Shown: positions 1 to 6,400 of the stretch, piece after piece
How the letters are laid out: every line of letters begins with the position of its first letter
How positions within the stretch are numbered: the stretch's first letter is position 1
Origin: Patescibacteria group bacterium
GTDB lineage: Bacteria > Patescibacteriota > Patescibacteriia > UBA9934 > GWF2-40-263
Direction of reading: 5' to 3'
Assembly (NCBI GenBank): GCA_004298405.1
Contig: SCSL01000013.1
Span: 1 to 11,924, forward strand
DNA: 11,924 bases
Program-made: the position numbers and the translations under genes
Notes under the pieces: generated by a model
Told to the model about the DNA's origin: nothing
Seen by the model: only the letters and a program-made list of their open reading frames with translations
The model's database searches: none

Positions 1-50
1 CATGCAAAAATCCTCAATGTAGCTATGGCTACATTTGCGGTTTTTGCATG
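1..50. repeat. Near-perfect 50-base inverted repeat (hairpin) at the window edge
   Basis: Bases 1-23 pair with 28-50 around a 4-base loop (tatg). Of 23 positions, 19 are Watson-Crick, 2 are G-T and 2 are mismatched (13/38 and 15/36). The outer arms are CATGCAAAAA and TTTTTGCATG. The repeat may continue to the left of the window. It lies about 60 bases upstream of a recombinase remnant, so it could be the end of a small mobile element or a repeat at a rearrangement junction. There is no T-run typical of a terminator beyond the symmetric T5/A5 arms. Confidence 0.7.
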
Positions 51-105
51 CTCCAGGACGGCGCATCCCATCCATCCTGGTGGCGTCTAAAGTCCCGTTT
101 CATAA

Positions 106-402
106 TGTGATGACTATAGTGCTGGTAAATGTCCGAATGATTATCTGTTTGAAAGCGAACGTGGTGGGCGGCTATCAACTCGATCGATTCAACTTGTGTT
201 TGAGCGAGCTATAAAGGTTGCTGATATAAAAAAGCCGGCGACGTTTCATTCGCTGAGGCATAGTTTTGCCACACATATTCTTGAGCAGGGGACGGACTTG
301 CGATTCATTCAAAAACTTCTTGGTCACTCAAACATCCGCACGACCCAGCGCTATACTCACGTGTCGACCGCATCGTTGCGCGCTATTCAAAGTCCACTTT
401 AA
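106..402 (+). pseudogene. 3' remnant of a tyrosine recombinase/integrase (XerC/D-like)
   Basis: The frame is open from 106 (an in-frame TAA lies at 103-105) to the TAA at 400-402. Recognisable homology starts near 118-139 with NDYLFESERGGRLSTRSIQ and continues through the catalytic core: HSLRHSF (the H-x-x-R box), LLGHS (second His) and TTQRYTHV (tyrosine nucleophile). The usual Xer-type end ...IQSPL is intact. The N-terminal SAM-like domain and the first catalytic arginine are missing, and no other frame upstream supplies them, so the gene is 5'-truncated. A GTG at 196 could start a 68-residue fragment, but with no N-terminal domain it should be inactive as a recombinase. It converges on the pyrophosphohydrolase gene with only five bases between stop codons. 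Either a rearrangement removed the 5' part or an element inserted in it; the hairpin at 1-50 is the obvious suspect. Confidence 0.8.
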
Positions 403-407
403 TACGT

Positions 408-737
408 CTAACGATCATCTCCATCACCCTCTAGTGTTCCCCGTTCTTTCCGCGAGAACAGTTTCTCAAGGTTTGCTTGAGCAATGTCTTCAAGATCAAG
501 TCCAAGCTCTTGCGCGAGAGCAGAAACGTACCACAGCACGTCTCCAAGCTCACCTCGGAGAATCTCCCGATACTCATCCGTGACCTTCCCTTCATGATCG
601 CGCATGACTTTTTTTATTTTGTTGAGCACCTCACCCGTCTCGCCCCCTAGCCCTAGGGCTGGGTAGTAGAGGTTTTGACCTGCATTTGGATAAAGCGCCG
701 TTGTGGAGGCCTTGTTTTGATACTCTGAAAAATTCAT
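408..737 (-). CDS. MazG-like nucleotide pyrophosphohydrolase
   Basis: 109 residues. The MazG/all-alpha NTP pyrophosphohydrolase motifs are visible: GETGEVLNKIKK (ExxE, about residues 32-43) and, after a linker, ELGDVLWY (ExxD), the four acidic side chains that bind Mg2+ in this family. Proteins of this family hydrolyse NTP or dNTP to the monophosphate plus pyrophosphate and are usually house-cleaning enzymes; the exact substrate cannot be read here. Length fits a single-domain member. The ATG at 737-735 overlaps the TGA of the upstream toxin gene (ATGA), so translation is probably coupled and the gene is the third of a three-gene operon. There is no convincing Shine-Dalgarno site of its own. 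Bacterial MazG can influence (p)ppGpp and toxin-antitoxin physiology, so its place behind a MazF-type toxin is suggestive, but the link is an inference. Confidence 0.85.
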   Translation of the reverse strand: MNFSEYQNKASTTALYPNAGQNLYYPALGLGGETGEVLNKIKKVMRDHEGKVTDEYREILRGELGDVLWYVSALAQELGLDLEDIAQANLEKLFSRKERGTLEGDGDDR

Positions 738-1069
738 AGAGCAAAATGTTTTCTAAGATATCCTCGCACTTTTCGTAAAACAGGACTGCTCGCCTCCCCA
801 ATTTTTCGTTTGAACCTCGACTGGTCAAAGGTGGAGATTCGTCTCACCATAATGACGGAGTCCTTGGCGAGGCGATTTTTCTCATCGCGCTCAACAGGAA
901 TATCAGGTTCTTGACATCTCTCGATGTGGGAAGAAATAGGCATTACCGTTACCAAAGAAGAGATATTCGATATCTCCTCAGATTGGATAACGATGGCTGG
1001 GCGCGTTTTTCGGTATTCATGCCCAATGCTTGGATCAAATCGGACAAAGTAAATATCACCTTGTTTCAT
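734..1069 (-). CDS. MazF/PemK-family toxin (endoribonuclease)
   Basis: 111 residues from the ATG at 1069-1067. The N-terminus MKQGDIYFVRFDPSIG, then KTRPAIVIQ, the central TVMPISS strand and a later DSVIMVRRISTFDQSR give the PemK/MazF fold pattern (GDIY...DP..G.E..K.RP.lVi). Known members are ribosome-independent mRNA interferases that cleave single-stranded RNA at short motifs; the recognition sequence cannot be predicted here. The frame is open further upstream, but those residues lie over the antitoxin gene and do not resemble the family. The start codon lies inside the last codons of the antitoxin gene (14-base overlap), a typical way to keep toxin below antitoxin. The gene ends in an ATGA overlap with the pyrophosphohydrolase gene. 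Confidence 0.87.
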   Translation of the reverse strand: MKQGDIYFVRFDPSIGHEYRKTRPAIVIQSEEISNISSLVTVMPISSHIERCQEPDIPVERDEKNRLAKDSVIMVRRISTFDQSRFKRKIGEASSPVLRKVRGYLRKHFAL

Positions 1070-1310
1070 AATCTGGAAGGGAAAGATAGTAATCAACCTC
1101 TTCTTTAGTGAGAAAATCATCCCCAAAATCTTCGATGGCCGCCTGTTCAACTTCAGCAAATGATAGATCATCAGCCACTTCATTCTTTAACGGACTGATT
1201 TTTGCTACAGGTTTGCTTTGGTAAATGAGATAAAATTCCTCACCCTTTGCAAGACGTTTGCGAATGTTAGGTAAGGATGTGCGCAGTTCCTTTGTTGAGA
1301 TAAACTTCAT
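1056..1310 (-). CDS. Phd/YefM-type antitoxin
   Basis: 84 residues. The N-terminal half (MKFISTKELRTSLPNIRKR, then GEEFYLIYQSKPVAKISPL) matches the Phd/YefM pattern: a short strand, a helix that positions a few residues for DNA contact, then the 'x-G-x-x-Y-x-I-x-x-x-x-x-P-V-A' strand pair. The acidic C-terminal half (about residues 40-84, with many Asp/Glu and ending SLPDYETR) is the expected disordered toxin-binding arm. It is the first gene of the operon, upstream of the toxin and overlapping it by 14 bases. A sigma70-like promoter lies just upstream. Phd-type antitoxins normally repress their own promoter; the AACT-TT-AGTT symmetry at 1327-1336 beside the -10 is a possible half of an operator. 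The ATG at 1310 was preferred to upstream in-frame codons because the family starts there. Confidence 0.83.
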   Translation of the reverse strand: MKFISTKELRTSLPNIRKRLAKGEEFYLIYQSKPVAKISPLKNEVADDLSFAEVEQAAIEDFGDDFLTKEEVDYYLSLPDYETR

Positions 1311-1312
1311 AG

Positions 1313-1342
1313 TTGAAAATATGATCAACTTTAGTTTATCAT
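1313..1342 (+). promoter_or_regulatory. Possible promoter for the ABC transporter/EndoQ operon
   Basis: TTGAAA (1313-1318), an 18-base spacer and TATCAT (1337-1342) match sigma70 boxes at 5/6 each. It would give a leader of about 60 bases to the ATG at 1408. It overlaps the divergent antitoxin promoter, so binding of the antitoxin there could affect both operons (inference). Confidence 0.35.
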
Positions 1343-1360
1343 CGAACATATTTCTGTCAA
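1333..1360 (-). promoter_or_regulatory. Promoter of the toxin-antitoxin-MazG operon
   Basis: On the minus strand a perfect -35 TTGACA (1360-1355), a 16-base spacer and TAAACT (1338-1333, 4/6 to TATAAT). Transcription would start near 1326, about 16 bases before the antitoxin ATG. Confidence 0.6.
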
Positions 1361-1407
1361 ATCATTTGGATCATGTTAAACTGCAAAGGTCTCTTCGGAT
1401 TTTTTCT

Positions 1408-3207
1408 ATGATCAAAAAAGGCATTCAGGCGACTCGACAACTCATCTCAACGTTTGGTCGGGAGTTCTGGTTTGTGTTTCGGGTTGCCCCCAAACAAGGG
1501 CTGACGCTCACCGTTTTACAAATTCTCATTGGATTGATCCCAGCCATTGAGCTTTTCATCGCCGCACACATCATCGATGAGCTCACGACTCTCATTGGGA
1601 CAGGGATTTGGAGCCCAAGATTATCGTGGTTGATTTTGATCGCCCTGATTCTGTTGGGGATCCAACGATTAGTGTTCTCGCTGAATGATTACGTAACGGA
1701 ATATCTGCGCAGTTTCCTCAGTCTGGCGATGAATGATCGGATCCACCGCAGAGTCCTTGAGTTAGATCTTCCTACAGTGGAGCGTTCCCGTGTCCATACG
1801 TTAATCACCTATCTCAAGGATCATTCTTGGCGGCCGATGCAGATGGTCTATTCTGTCTTTCAGACACTGGGCAACGTCGTGGCATCGATTTCGTACATTT
1901 TTTTGGCGGCGACATTTTCTCCCTGGTTCGCGTTCTTATTTCTTATCGCTGTCCTCCCAAGTCTGTTTGTTTCCGTCTGGGCCGTTTACTCCAATTCAAA
2001 GATTTCTTGGGGGAAGGCTTCGCTCATGAAACAAGTGTACTACTTTGAGAGTCTGTTTCGGTATCGTCGATCCCTCATTGAGCTCATGATTCATCGTGTT
2101 GGAGTCTACTTTGCGGATCGATACAAAGCGATTTTTGGTGAGGTGATTCACAAGGAGATGGACATCGAGAAACGGCGTCTTGAGACAAGTGCTCTGACAA
2201 ATCTCGGAGCCTTTGTCGTGTACATTTTTGTGTACCTGCAAATTATCCGTTCCGTCTTACTCGGCGCGTCCACGATTGGTCAGTTCACACTCTATGTCGG
2301 AGCCTTCATGAATTTGGAACGTTTTCTCGTGAGCCAGGTCTGGCAATTAGCCATGTTGCTTGAACATACAAAGTACCTCGATTCCTTTCGGGAGCTTGAG
2401 GCATTGGCGCCTCGCATTGTCGACGCCCCTGGGTCATCGGTGGTTGGGGCAATCAACACGATCGAGTTCAGAAACGTCACCTATCTTTATCCTCATGCCA
2501 AACACCCCGCCCTTTCACAGGTGTCGTTTACGTTGCGTGCGGGGGAGCAGGTGGCTTTGGTCGGAGAAAACGGAGCGGGCAAGTCGACTTTGGTGAAACT
2601 TTTGTTGAGGCTTTACGAACCCACAAGCGGAAGCATCTTTATCAATGGACGGGATTATCGCGAGTACGAACTTGCTTCATTGCGTAAGCAGATGGGAGTG
2701 ACGTTCCAGGATTTTCTCGAGTTTTCATTGAGTGTGAAGGAGAACATCGGTGTTGGAGAATTGTCGTATCTTCAGGATCACGCCGCGATCGAACAGGCGG
2801 CGATTCGTTCGGGGATTCACGAAAGGGTCATGGCACTCCCGAAGCAGTACCAAACGATTTTGGGACATGAGTTTCATGAGGATGGAATTGAGCTCTCTGG
2901 AGGAGAATGGCAAAAGGTCGCGCTCGCACGATCGCTTATCAAGGATGCGTCTGTGCTCATTTTAGATGAGCCGACTGCCGCATTGGATGCCAGGAGTGAA
3001 TACCAATTTTTCCAGGAGCTCTTCCGTCGTGCAAAGAAGCAGATGGTTCTTGTTATCTCGCATCGGTTTTCTTCCGTACGCGTTGCCGATCGCATTCTCG
3101 TCTTCAAGGATGGAATGTTGATCGAGGAGGGGACGCACAACCAGCTCATTGCCAAGCATGGTCTTTATGAAGAACTGTTTACCCTTCAAACAAAAGAGAT
3201 TCGTTAG
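1408..3207 (+). CDS. ABC exporter, fused permease and ATPase (ABC-B/MsbA-like half-transporter)
   Basis: 599 residues from the ATG at 1408, the usual length for a half-size ABC exporter. The N-terminal about 320 residues hold several hydrophobic segments (for example LTLTVLQILIGLIPAIELFI and FLFLIAVLPSLFVSVWAVY), the exporter-type membrane domain. The C-terminal nucleotide-binding domain has Walker A GENGAGKST (about 386-394), Q-loop FQDF (Gln434), signature LSGGE (496-500), Walker B VLILDEP (Asp520, catalytic Glu521) and switch His552 in ISHR. All key residues are present, so it should be active as a homo- or heterodimer. The substrate (lipid, peptide or drug) cannot be told from sequence. 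The open frame reaches back to 1258 over the antitoxin gene; 1408 was chosen because upstream residues lie on the divergent promoters. Its TAG is one base before the next gene, so the two are co-transcribed. Confidence 0.88.
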   Translation: MIKKGIQATRQLISTFGREFWFVFRVAPKQGLTLTVLQILIGLIPAIELFIAAHIIDELTTLIGTGIWSPRLSWLILIALILLGIQRLVFSLNDYVTEYLRSFLSLAMNDRIHRRVLELDLPTVERSRVHTLITYLKDHSWRPMQMVYSVFQTLGNVVASISYIFLAATFSPWFAFLFLIAVLPSLFVSVWAVYSNSKISWGKASLMKQVYYFESLFRYRRSLIELMIHRVGVYFADRYKAIFGEVIHKEMDIEKRRLETSALTNLGAFVVYIFVYLQIIRSVLLGASTIGQFTLYVGAFMNLERFLVSQVWQLAMLLEHTKYLDSFRELEALAPRIVDAPGSSVVGAINTIEFRNVTYLYPHAKHPALSQVSFTLRAGEQVALVGENGAGKSTLVKLLLRLYEPTSGSIFINGRDYREYELASLRKQMGVTFQDFLEFSLSVKENIGVGELSYLQDHAAIEQAAIRSGIHERVMALPKQYQTILGHEFHEDGIELSGGEWQKVALARSLIKDASVLILDEPTAALDARSEYQFFQELFRRAKKQMVLVISHRFSSVRVADRILVFKDGMLIEEGTHNQLIAKHGLYEELFTLQTKEIR

Positions 3208-3208
3208 T

Positions 3209-4546
3209 ATGCGCACCATTGTCGACTGGCACATTCATTCCAAGCACTCTCGCGCGTGTTCGCGTCAGCTTGAGTTACCGATGATTGATGTCTGGTGCGC
3301 GCGGAAGGGGATTGATATCGTTGCGACCGGCGATTGGACGCACCCGGCGTGGTTTGCGCACATTAAAGAGAATCTTGAGGAGGTGAGGCAGGGGATTTTT
3401 CGATTGAAATCGACGGCAACCCCCTCTAGCTCCCCTCTTCGAGAGTCTGAGAGCTCCTCAGAGCCTCGAACGGCCTTGGAAAGGGGGAGGATCGAAAGTG
3501 GAACCGAGTTCATGCTCGTGCAGGAGGTGAGTCAGATTTATAAGAAGGGGGATAAGACGCGACGGATCCATAATCTTATCTTTTCTCCGTCGATTGAAAC
3601 GTGCGAGAAAGTTATCGCAGAACTCACACAACGTAATTTCAATCTGAAAGCAGATGGTCGACCCATTTTAGGAATCGACTCGGAAGATTTGTACAAACTT
3701 CTGAAAGACATCGACGAGAAGATCATTCTCGTTCCTGCGCACGCGTGGACGCCGTGGTATGCGGTATTCGGAAGCAAATCGGGTTTTGATTCTTTGGAAG
3801 AATGTTTTGGATCGATGACGAAGTATATTTATGCGATCGAGACGGGGCTCTCCTCAAACCCCATGATGAATTGGCAACTTTCGAGTTTGGATTCGGTTGT
3901 GATGATTTCAAACTCCGACGCACATTCGCCGCGCAATCTTGGTCGTGAAGCAAACGTCTTTGAGTTTCCTAAACCACCAACCTACGACGAGTTCGTGCGT
4001 GTTTTGCGTGAGCAAGACGCGAAGAGATTCAAATATACGATCGAATTTTATCCCGAAGAAGGGAAGTACCATTTTGATGGATGCGCGAGTTGTCAGTTCT
4101 CCTGTGCTCCAGAAGAATCAAAACGAATTGGTGAACGGTGTCCGACATGCCGACGCCTGCTCACACTTGGAGTGCATCATCGCGTTGAGGCACTTGCGGA
4201 TCGTGATGCATTGTCTGTGTTGAATCGAAAAATCCCGTTTAAGTCGATCGTTCCCCTTGCGGAGATTCTTGCAGAGGTTTATGGCGTTTCATCGACGCAG
4301 TCAAAAAAAGTAGAAGCAGAATATCTGCGAATGACCGATGAAATCGCGAATGAGTTCACGCTTCTTCTAGACACACCGATCGAACTCATTCGTGCACACG
4401 CGTCCAATGCCAATCTTGCGACCGCCATTGAAAGAATGCGTGCAGGAAACCTGAAGATTCGGCCCGGATATGATGGAATATTTGGAGCGGTGAAGATTTT
4501 CGGTGAGGACGGCCCTCCTGCGGCAAAACAGTCTAGTCTTCTATAA
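3209..4546 (+). CDS. EndoQ-like PHP-domain nuclease with zinc finger
   Basis: 445 residues. PHP-type metal ligands are visible in order: DWHIHSKHS (HxH), ATGDWTHP, LVQEVS, RIHNLIF, LVPAHAWTPWYAVFGSKSGF and ISNSDAHSPRNLGREAN (DxH). A zinc ribbon follows (GCASCQFSC ... RCPTCRRLL), then LGVHHRVEALADR and a helical tail. This order is typical of the endonuclease Q family, which in studied archaeal and bacterial members nicks DNA 5' to deaminated bases such as uracil and hypoxanthine. Older databases call relatives 'PHP phosphoesterase' or misname them UvrD helicase. The start ATG lies one base after the exporter stop; its Shine-Dalgarno (aagaga) is weak and inside the upstream gene. Between the first PHP segment and GTEFML there is a Ser/Glu/Arg-rich insertion of about 28 residues encoded by a palindromic DNA segment. 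Confidence 0.85.
   Translation: MRTIVDWHIHSKHSRACSRQLELPMIDVWCARKGIDIVATGDWTHPAWFAHIKENLEEVRQGIFRLKSTATPSSSPLRESESSSEPRTALERGRIESGTEFMLVQEVSQIYKKGDKTRRIHNLIFSPSIETCEKVIAELTQRNFNLKADGRPILGIDSEDLYKLLKDIDEKIILVPAHAWTPWYAVFGSKSGFDSLEECFGSMTKYIYAIETGLSSNPMMNWQLSSLDSVVMISNSDAHSPRNLGREANVFEFPKPPTYDEFVRVLREQDAKRFKYTIEFYPEEGKYHFDGCASCQFSCAPEESKRIGERCPTCRRLLTLGVHHRVEALADRDALSVLNRKIPFKSIVPLAEILAEVYGVSSTQSKKVEAEYLRMTDEIANEFTLLLDTPIELIRAHASNANLATAIERMRAGNLKIRPGYDGIFGAVKIFGEDGPPAAKQSSLL
3420..3487. repeat. In-frame palindromic element inside the EndoQ-like gene
   Basis: Nested inverted repeats share one centre: CCCCCT (3420-3425) with AGGGGG (3482-3487), TCGAG (3439-3443) with CTCGA (3465-3469), and CTGAG (3447-3451) with CTCAG (3457-3461). 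The segment encodes a low-complexity stretch (PSSSPLRESESSSEPRT, then ALERGR) not expected in the PHP core. It keeps the frame, as palindromic elements inserted into genes of other bacteria do. Confidence 0.65.
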
Positions 4547-4547
4547 A

Positions 4548-4585
4548 AAACACTCCCCCGCGCGTCCGGGAGAGTGTTTCTTTTT
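4548..4585. terminator. Bidirectional intrinsic terminator between convergent genes
   Basis: AAACACTC (4548-4555) pairs with GAGTGTTT (4572-4579), extended inward by CCC/GGG after one mismatch. T-rich tails follow on both strands (tttcttttt on plus; six T on minus). It serves the exporter/EndoQ operon and the small basic peptide gene. Confidence 0.8.
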
Positions 4586-4597
4586 GTCTAAGAAAGA

Positions 4598-4666
4598 TTA
4601 CTTGCGCTTCTTAGCTGCTTTTCGCTTTGCTGGCTTCTTAGCCGCCTTTCGCTTTTTTGCTGCCAT
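4598..4666 (-). CDS. 22-residue Lys/Ala/Arg-rich basic peptide (histone H1-tail-like)
   Basis: ATG at 4666-4664, TAA at 4600-4598. Composition is 10 Lys, 3 Arg, 7 Ala, 1 Pro and the Met, with no acidic residue. It reads as repeats of KKRKAAK / KRKAAKKRK around one central Pro. Such peptides resemble the C-terminal tails of bacterial histone H1-like proteins and may bind nucleic acid (inference from charge only). Support for translation: a perfect 9-base Shine-Dalgarno AAGGAGGTG (4690-4682) upstream, though its 15-base spacing to the ATG is long; a good terminator directly after the stop; a promoter-like site and a long structured leader upstream. An in-frame GTG at 4684 overlaps the Shine-Dalgarno and is less likely. 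A leader peptide or chance ORF in an RNA gene remains possible. Confidence 0.6.
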   Translation of the reverse strand: MAAKKRKAAKKPAKRKAAKKRK

Positions 4667-4831
4667 AGAGTAGTTCTGATTCACCTCCTTGCATCGCTTG
4701 CGCGAGACAAGTCAGAACCACGAAGGTTCCTCCTTGAGGTGAAGTGGTTAACGTGCTCGATCGAGCACTGCACAGAAATTAATAGACGTGCAGTTGATGG
4801 TCGTTGATGAAAGACGCGCTTCATCTCCGAT
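4667..4831 (-). promoter_or_regulatory. Structured 5' leader with an internal anti-Shine-Dalgarno
   Basis: Read on the minus strand: hairpin ACTGCAC/GTGCAGT (arms 4767-4773 and 4788-4794); perfect 16-base palindrome GTGCTCGATCGAGCAC (4753-4768); AACCAC/GTGGTT (4716-4721 and 4744-4749), which competes with GAACC/GGTTC (4715-4719 and 4725-4729); and TTCACCTC (4743-4736), exactly complementary to GAGGTGAA (4687-4680) that contains the peptide gene's Shine-Dalgarno. A second Shine-Dalgarno-like AAGGAGG sits at 4735-4729. Mutually exclusive pairings suggest translational control or a small RNA. It matches no riboswitch class I recognise. Confidence 0.45.
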
Positions 4832-4837
4832 ACAGAT

Positions 4838-4866
4838 ATTGTAGGAGAAAAAAAAAATTCCAACAA
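4838..4866 (-). promoter_or_regulatory. Possible promoter for the leader and basic peptide
   Basis: TTGTTG (4866-4861), a 17-base spacer containing ten T, and TACAAT (4843-4838, 5/6). Predicted start near 4831, giving a leader of about 165 bases. The T10 tract might also help end the upstream transpeptidase transcript, but no GC-rich stem precedes it. Confidence 0.4.
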
Positions 4867-4870
4867 GACT

Positions 4871-6175
4871 TTATGACGATTTTATTTCAACAGGTGTTCC
4901 AACAGCCGTCCACTCATACAACCACTGGATGTTTGTAAGATTCACATTTACACATCCATGTGACATCTGATGTCCAAAATTATTATGCCACGGCGCATAG
5001 TGCAGATAGATGTGAGGATAGAAACGGAGGTTGTACGGAATCCAGCCGAGATCATAATTCCGCGCATCGTTTTCTCCGTAGGACCATGCGTAATGGACAA
5101 GAGGAACTTTCTCAAGCACCGAGTGTATTCCAAGCGGCGTCGCATTATTCAGTCCACTTGAAATGAGAAAGGAATTCCGCAGAATTCCATGCTCAAATGC
5201 ATATAAACGTTGGTCTGAAATATCTATTTCTATTTTTTGTTCCGCCATATCTCCATCGAAAAGAAGACGACCTGGGGCGATGAAAAATTGGTTCGTATCG
5301 GTTGCGAGAACTGGATGATCCTGATCAAGTTGTGATGTGGAATTTCTTGTAACATTGTAGAGGGTAGCGGTCGAGGAAGTTGAGAGATACAGTTCGTCAT
5401 CATAGAACGCGAGCGACTCAATTCCCAGACCATCTATGTTCAACGTCTCTTCTGAAATTGTTGTTGGTGAGCTGTGGATAACTAAGGTTTTCCAGATCGG
5501 AGATGTTGTTTGTTGTTGCGCAAGAATGAGTTGGGTGTCGTGAATGATTCCCACAAGTCCAGATCGATCATCCATGTGAAACACAAAAAAATTTTTGAAG
5601 AGATGTGCGCCATCGTTCCAGGTCCAGATGCGGACATGTGGTCCCGCACCTGCGGCGGGAAGTGTAACAAGCTCCGCTTGATCGTCACCGGTGAGATCGC
5701 CACAGGCAAGATTTATTCCCGCGCGCATCGTTTCGCCATAGGCAAAGAAGCCACCGTCATCGATTGCGTCCCCGAAACGATCAAAGATCCGGACGTGCGG
5801 TCCCCCGCCACGTTGCGGGGCGACAATGATTTCGTTGTAGCCGTCACCCGTGAGATCACAGGCGGCAATGTTGATTCCGACACCGAGCGTTGGCGCATAG
5901 GCAAGAAAGCTTCCAACGTCACTTCCGTCTTGGCGCCGCACATGAACGCGAGGTTCTAATCCCATCCCATTTCCAATGATGATTTCAGAAGTGTCGTCGT
6001 CACCCAGGTCAGCTATAGCGAGACTTATCCCTGAGATGTCATTCATATTCGAGAGTTCAAAGGAAACGTCTCCCTGGACTGACTGAATCGTGATACTTGT
6101 TGAATGAGACGCCCAGGTGAGTTGGCCATGGATGAATGAACTCAGGCAACACAACACAATATAGAAGCTTTTCAT
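4871..6175 (-). CDS. Secreted FG-GAP repeat protein with C-terminal L,D-transpeptidase (YkuD) domain
   Basis: 434 residues from the ATG at 6175-6173. Residues 1-24 form a signal peptide (MKSFYIVLCCLSSF... ending TWAS/HS). At least three FG-GAP/VCBS-type repeats follow, with Asp-rich calcium-loop motifs IADLGDDDTSEIIIG, CDLTGDGYNEIIVA and CGDLTGDDQAELVT, each followed by a PHVRI-type strand; this is a partial beta-propeller. A less clear middle part leads to the YkuD domain (about 313-430) with IHS..., the conserved HYAPWHNNFG and the catalytic SHGCVNV (Cys408, His406). Such enzymes make 3-3 cross-links in peptidoglycan or attach proteins to it. The fusion suggests a surface protein that binds a ligand through the propeller and acts on the wall. 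The frame continues upstream into the tRNA gene; the 6175 start was chosen for the signal peptide. Confidence 0.85.
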   Translation of the reverse strand: MKSFYIVLCCLSSFIHGQLTWASHSTSITIQSVQGDVSFELSNMNDISGISLAIADLGDDDTSEIIIGNGMGLEPRVHVRRQDGSDVGSFLAYAPTLGVGINIAACDLTGDGYNEIIVAPQRGGGPHVRIFDRFGDAIDDGGFFAYGETMRAGINLACGDLTGDDQAELVTLPAAGAGPHVRIWTWNDGAHLFKNFFVFHMDDRSGLVGIIHDTQLILAQQQTTSPIWKTLVIHSSPTTISEETLNIDGLGIESLAFYDDELYLSTSSTATLYNVTRNSTSQLDQDHPVLATDTNQFFIAPGRLLFDGDMAEQKIEIDISDQRLYAFEHGILRNSFLISSGLNNATPLGIHSVLEKVPLVHYAWSYGENDARNYDLGWIPYNLRFYPHIYLHYAPWHNNFGHQMSHGCVNVNLTNIQWLYEWTAVGTPVEIKSS

Positions 6176-6184
6176 ACTGAGACC

Positions 6185-6193
6185 AGTATAACA
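6185..6193 (-). promoter_or_regulatory. Extended -10 promoter for the transpeptidase gene
   Basis: TGT-TATACT on the minus strand (6193-6185): TATACT is 5/6 to TATAAT with the TGn extension, and no good -35. The -10 ends 9 bases before the ATG, so the mRNA would be almost leaderless, in keeping with the absence of a Shine-Dalgarno site. Confidence 0.4.
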
Positions 6194-6237
6194 AAAACAC
6201 CCTGAGCGAGGTCGTCTGATGATCGAGTCGAAGGGTG
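6193..6237 (-). terminator. Likely terminator of the tRNA-Ala transcript
   Basis: On the minus strand CACCCT (6237-6232) pairs with AGGGTG (6203-6198), followed directly by TTTTT (6197-6193). The 28-base loop is long and weakly self-paired. Its T-run abuts the transpeptidase promoter. Confidence 0.5.
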
Positions 6238-6243
6238 GTTTTG

Positions 6244-6319
6244 TGGTGGACCAATGGGGACTCGAACCCCAGACCCCCTGCTTGCAAAGCAGGTGCTCTA
6301 CCAACTGAGCTATTGGCCC
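6244..6319 (-). tRNA. tRNA-Ala (anticodon UGC)
   Basis: 76 bases including an encoded CCA. Acceptor GGGCCAA pairs with TTGGTCC (one G-U), discriminator A, then CCA. D-arm TAGCTCAGTTGGTAGAGCA, anticodon arm CCTGC-TTTGCAA-GCAGG with anticodon TGC, and T-arm TGGGG-TTCGAGT-CCCCA are all intact. Its own promoter and terminator flank it. Although tRNA genes often host integrases, none is adjacent here. Confidence 0.97.
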
Positions 6320-6343
6320 ATCATTTTTTTGCAGAACGGCAAA

Positions 6344-6371
6344 ATCATATCATTTCTTCCAAGATCGTCAA
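6344..6371 (-). promoter_or_regulatory. Promoter of tRNA-Ala
   Basis: TTGACG (6371-6366, 5/6), a 16-base spacer and TATGAT (6349-6344, 5/6) on the minus strand. The start would be near 6337, giving a short precursor leader of about 18 bases. Confidence 0.6.
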
Positions 6372-6400
6372 TATTTATCCTAAGTTTTATCCTAAGTTGT

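Noticed and set aside
1..50. Integron attC site next to an integrase
   Set aside because: The arms lack the GTTRRRY/RYYYAAC core boxes, and the recombinase fragment shows no integron-integrase-specific insert.
4681..4866. 61-codon minus-strand frame over the structured leader
   Set aside because: It has no Shine-Dalgarno or recognisable motif, and it lies across the promoter-like site and the stem-loops of the leader.
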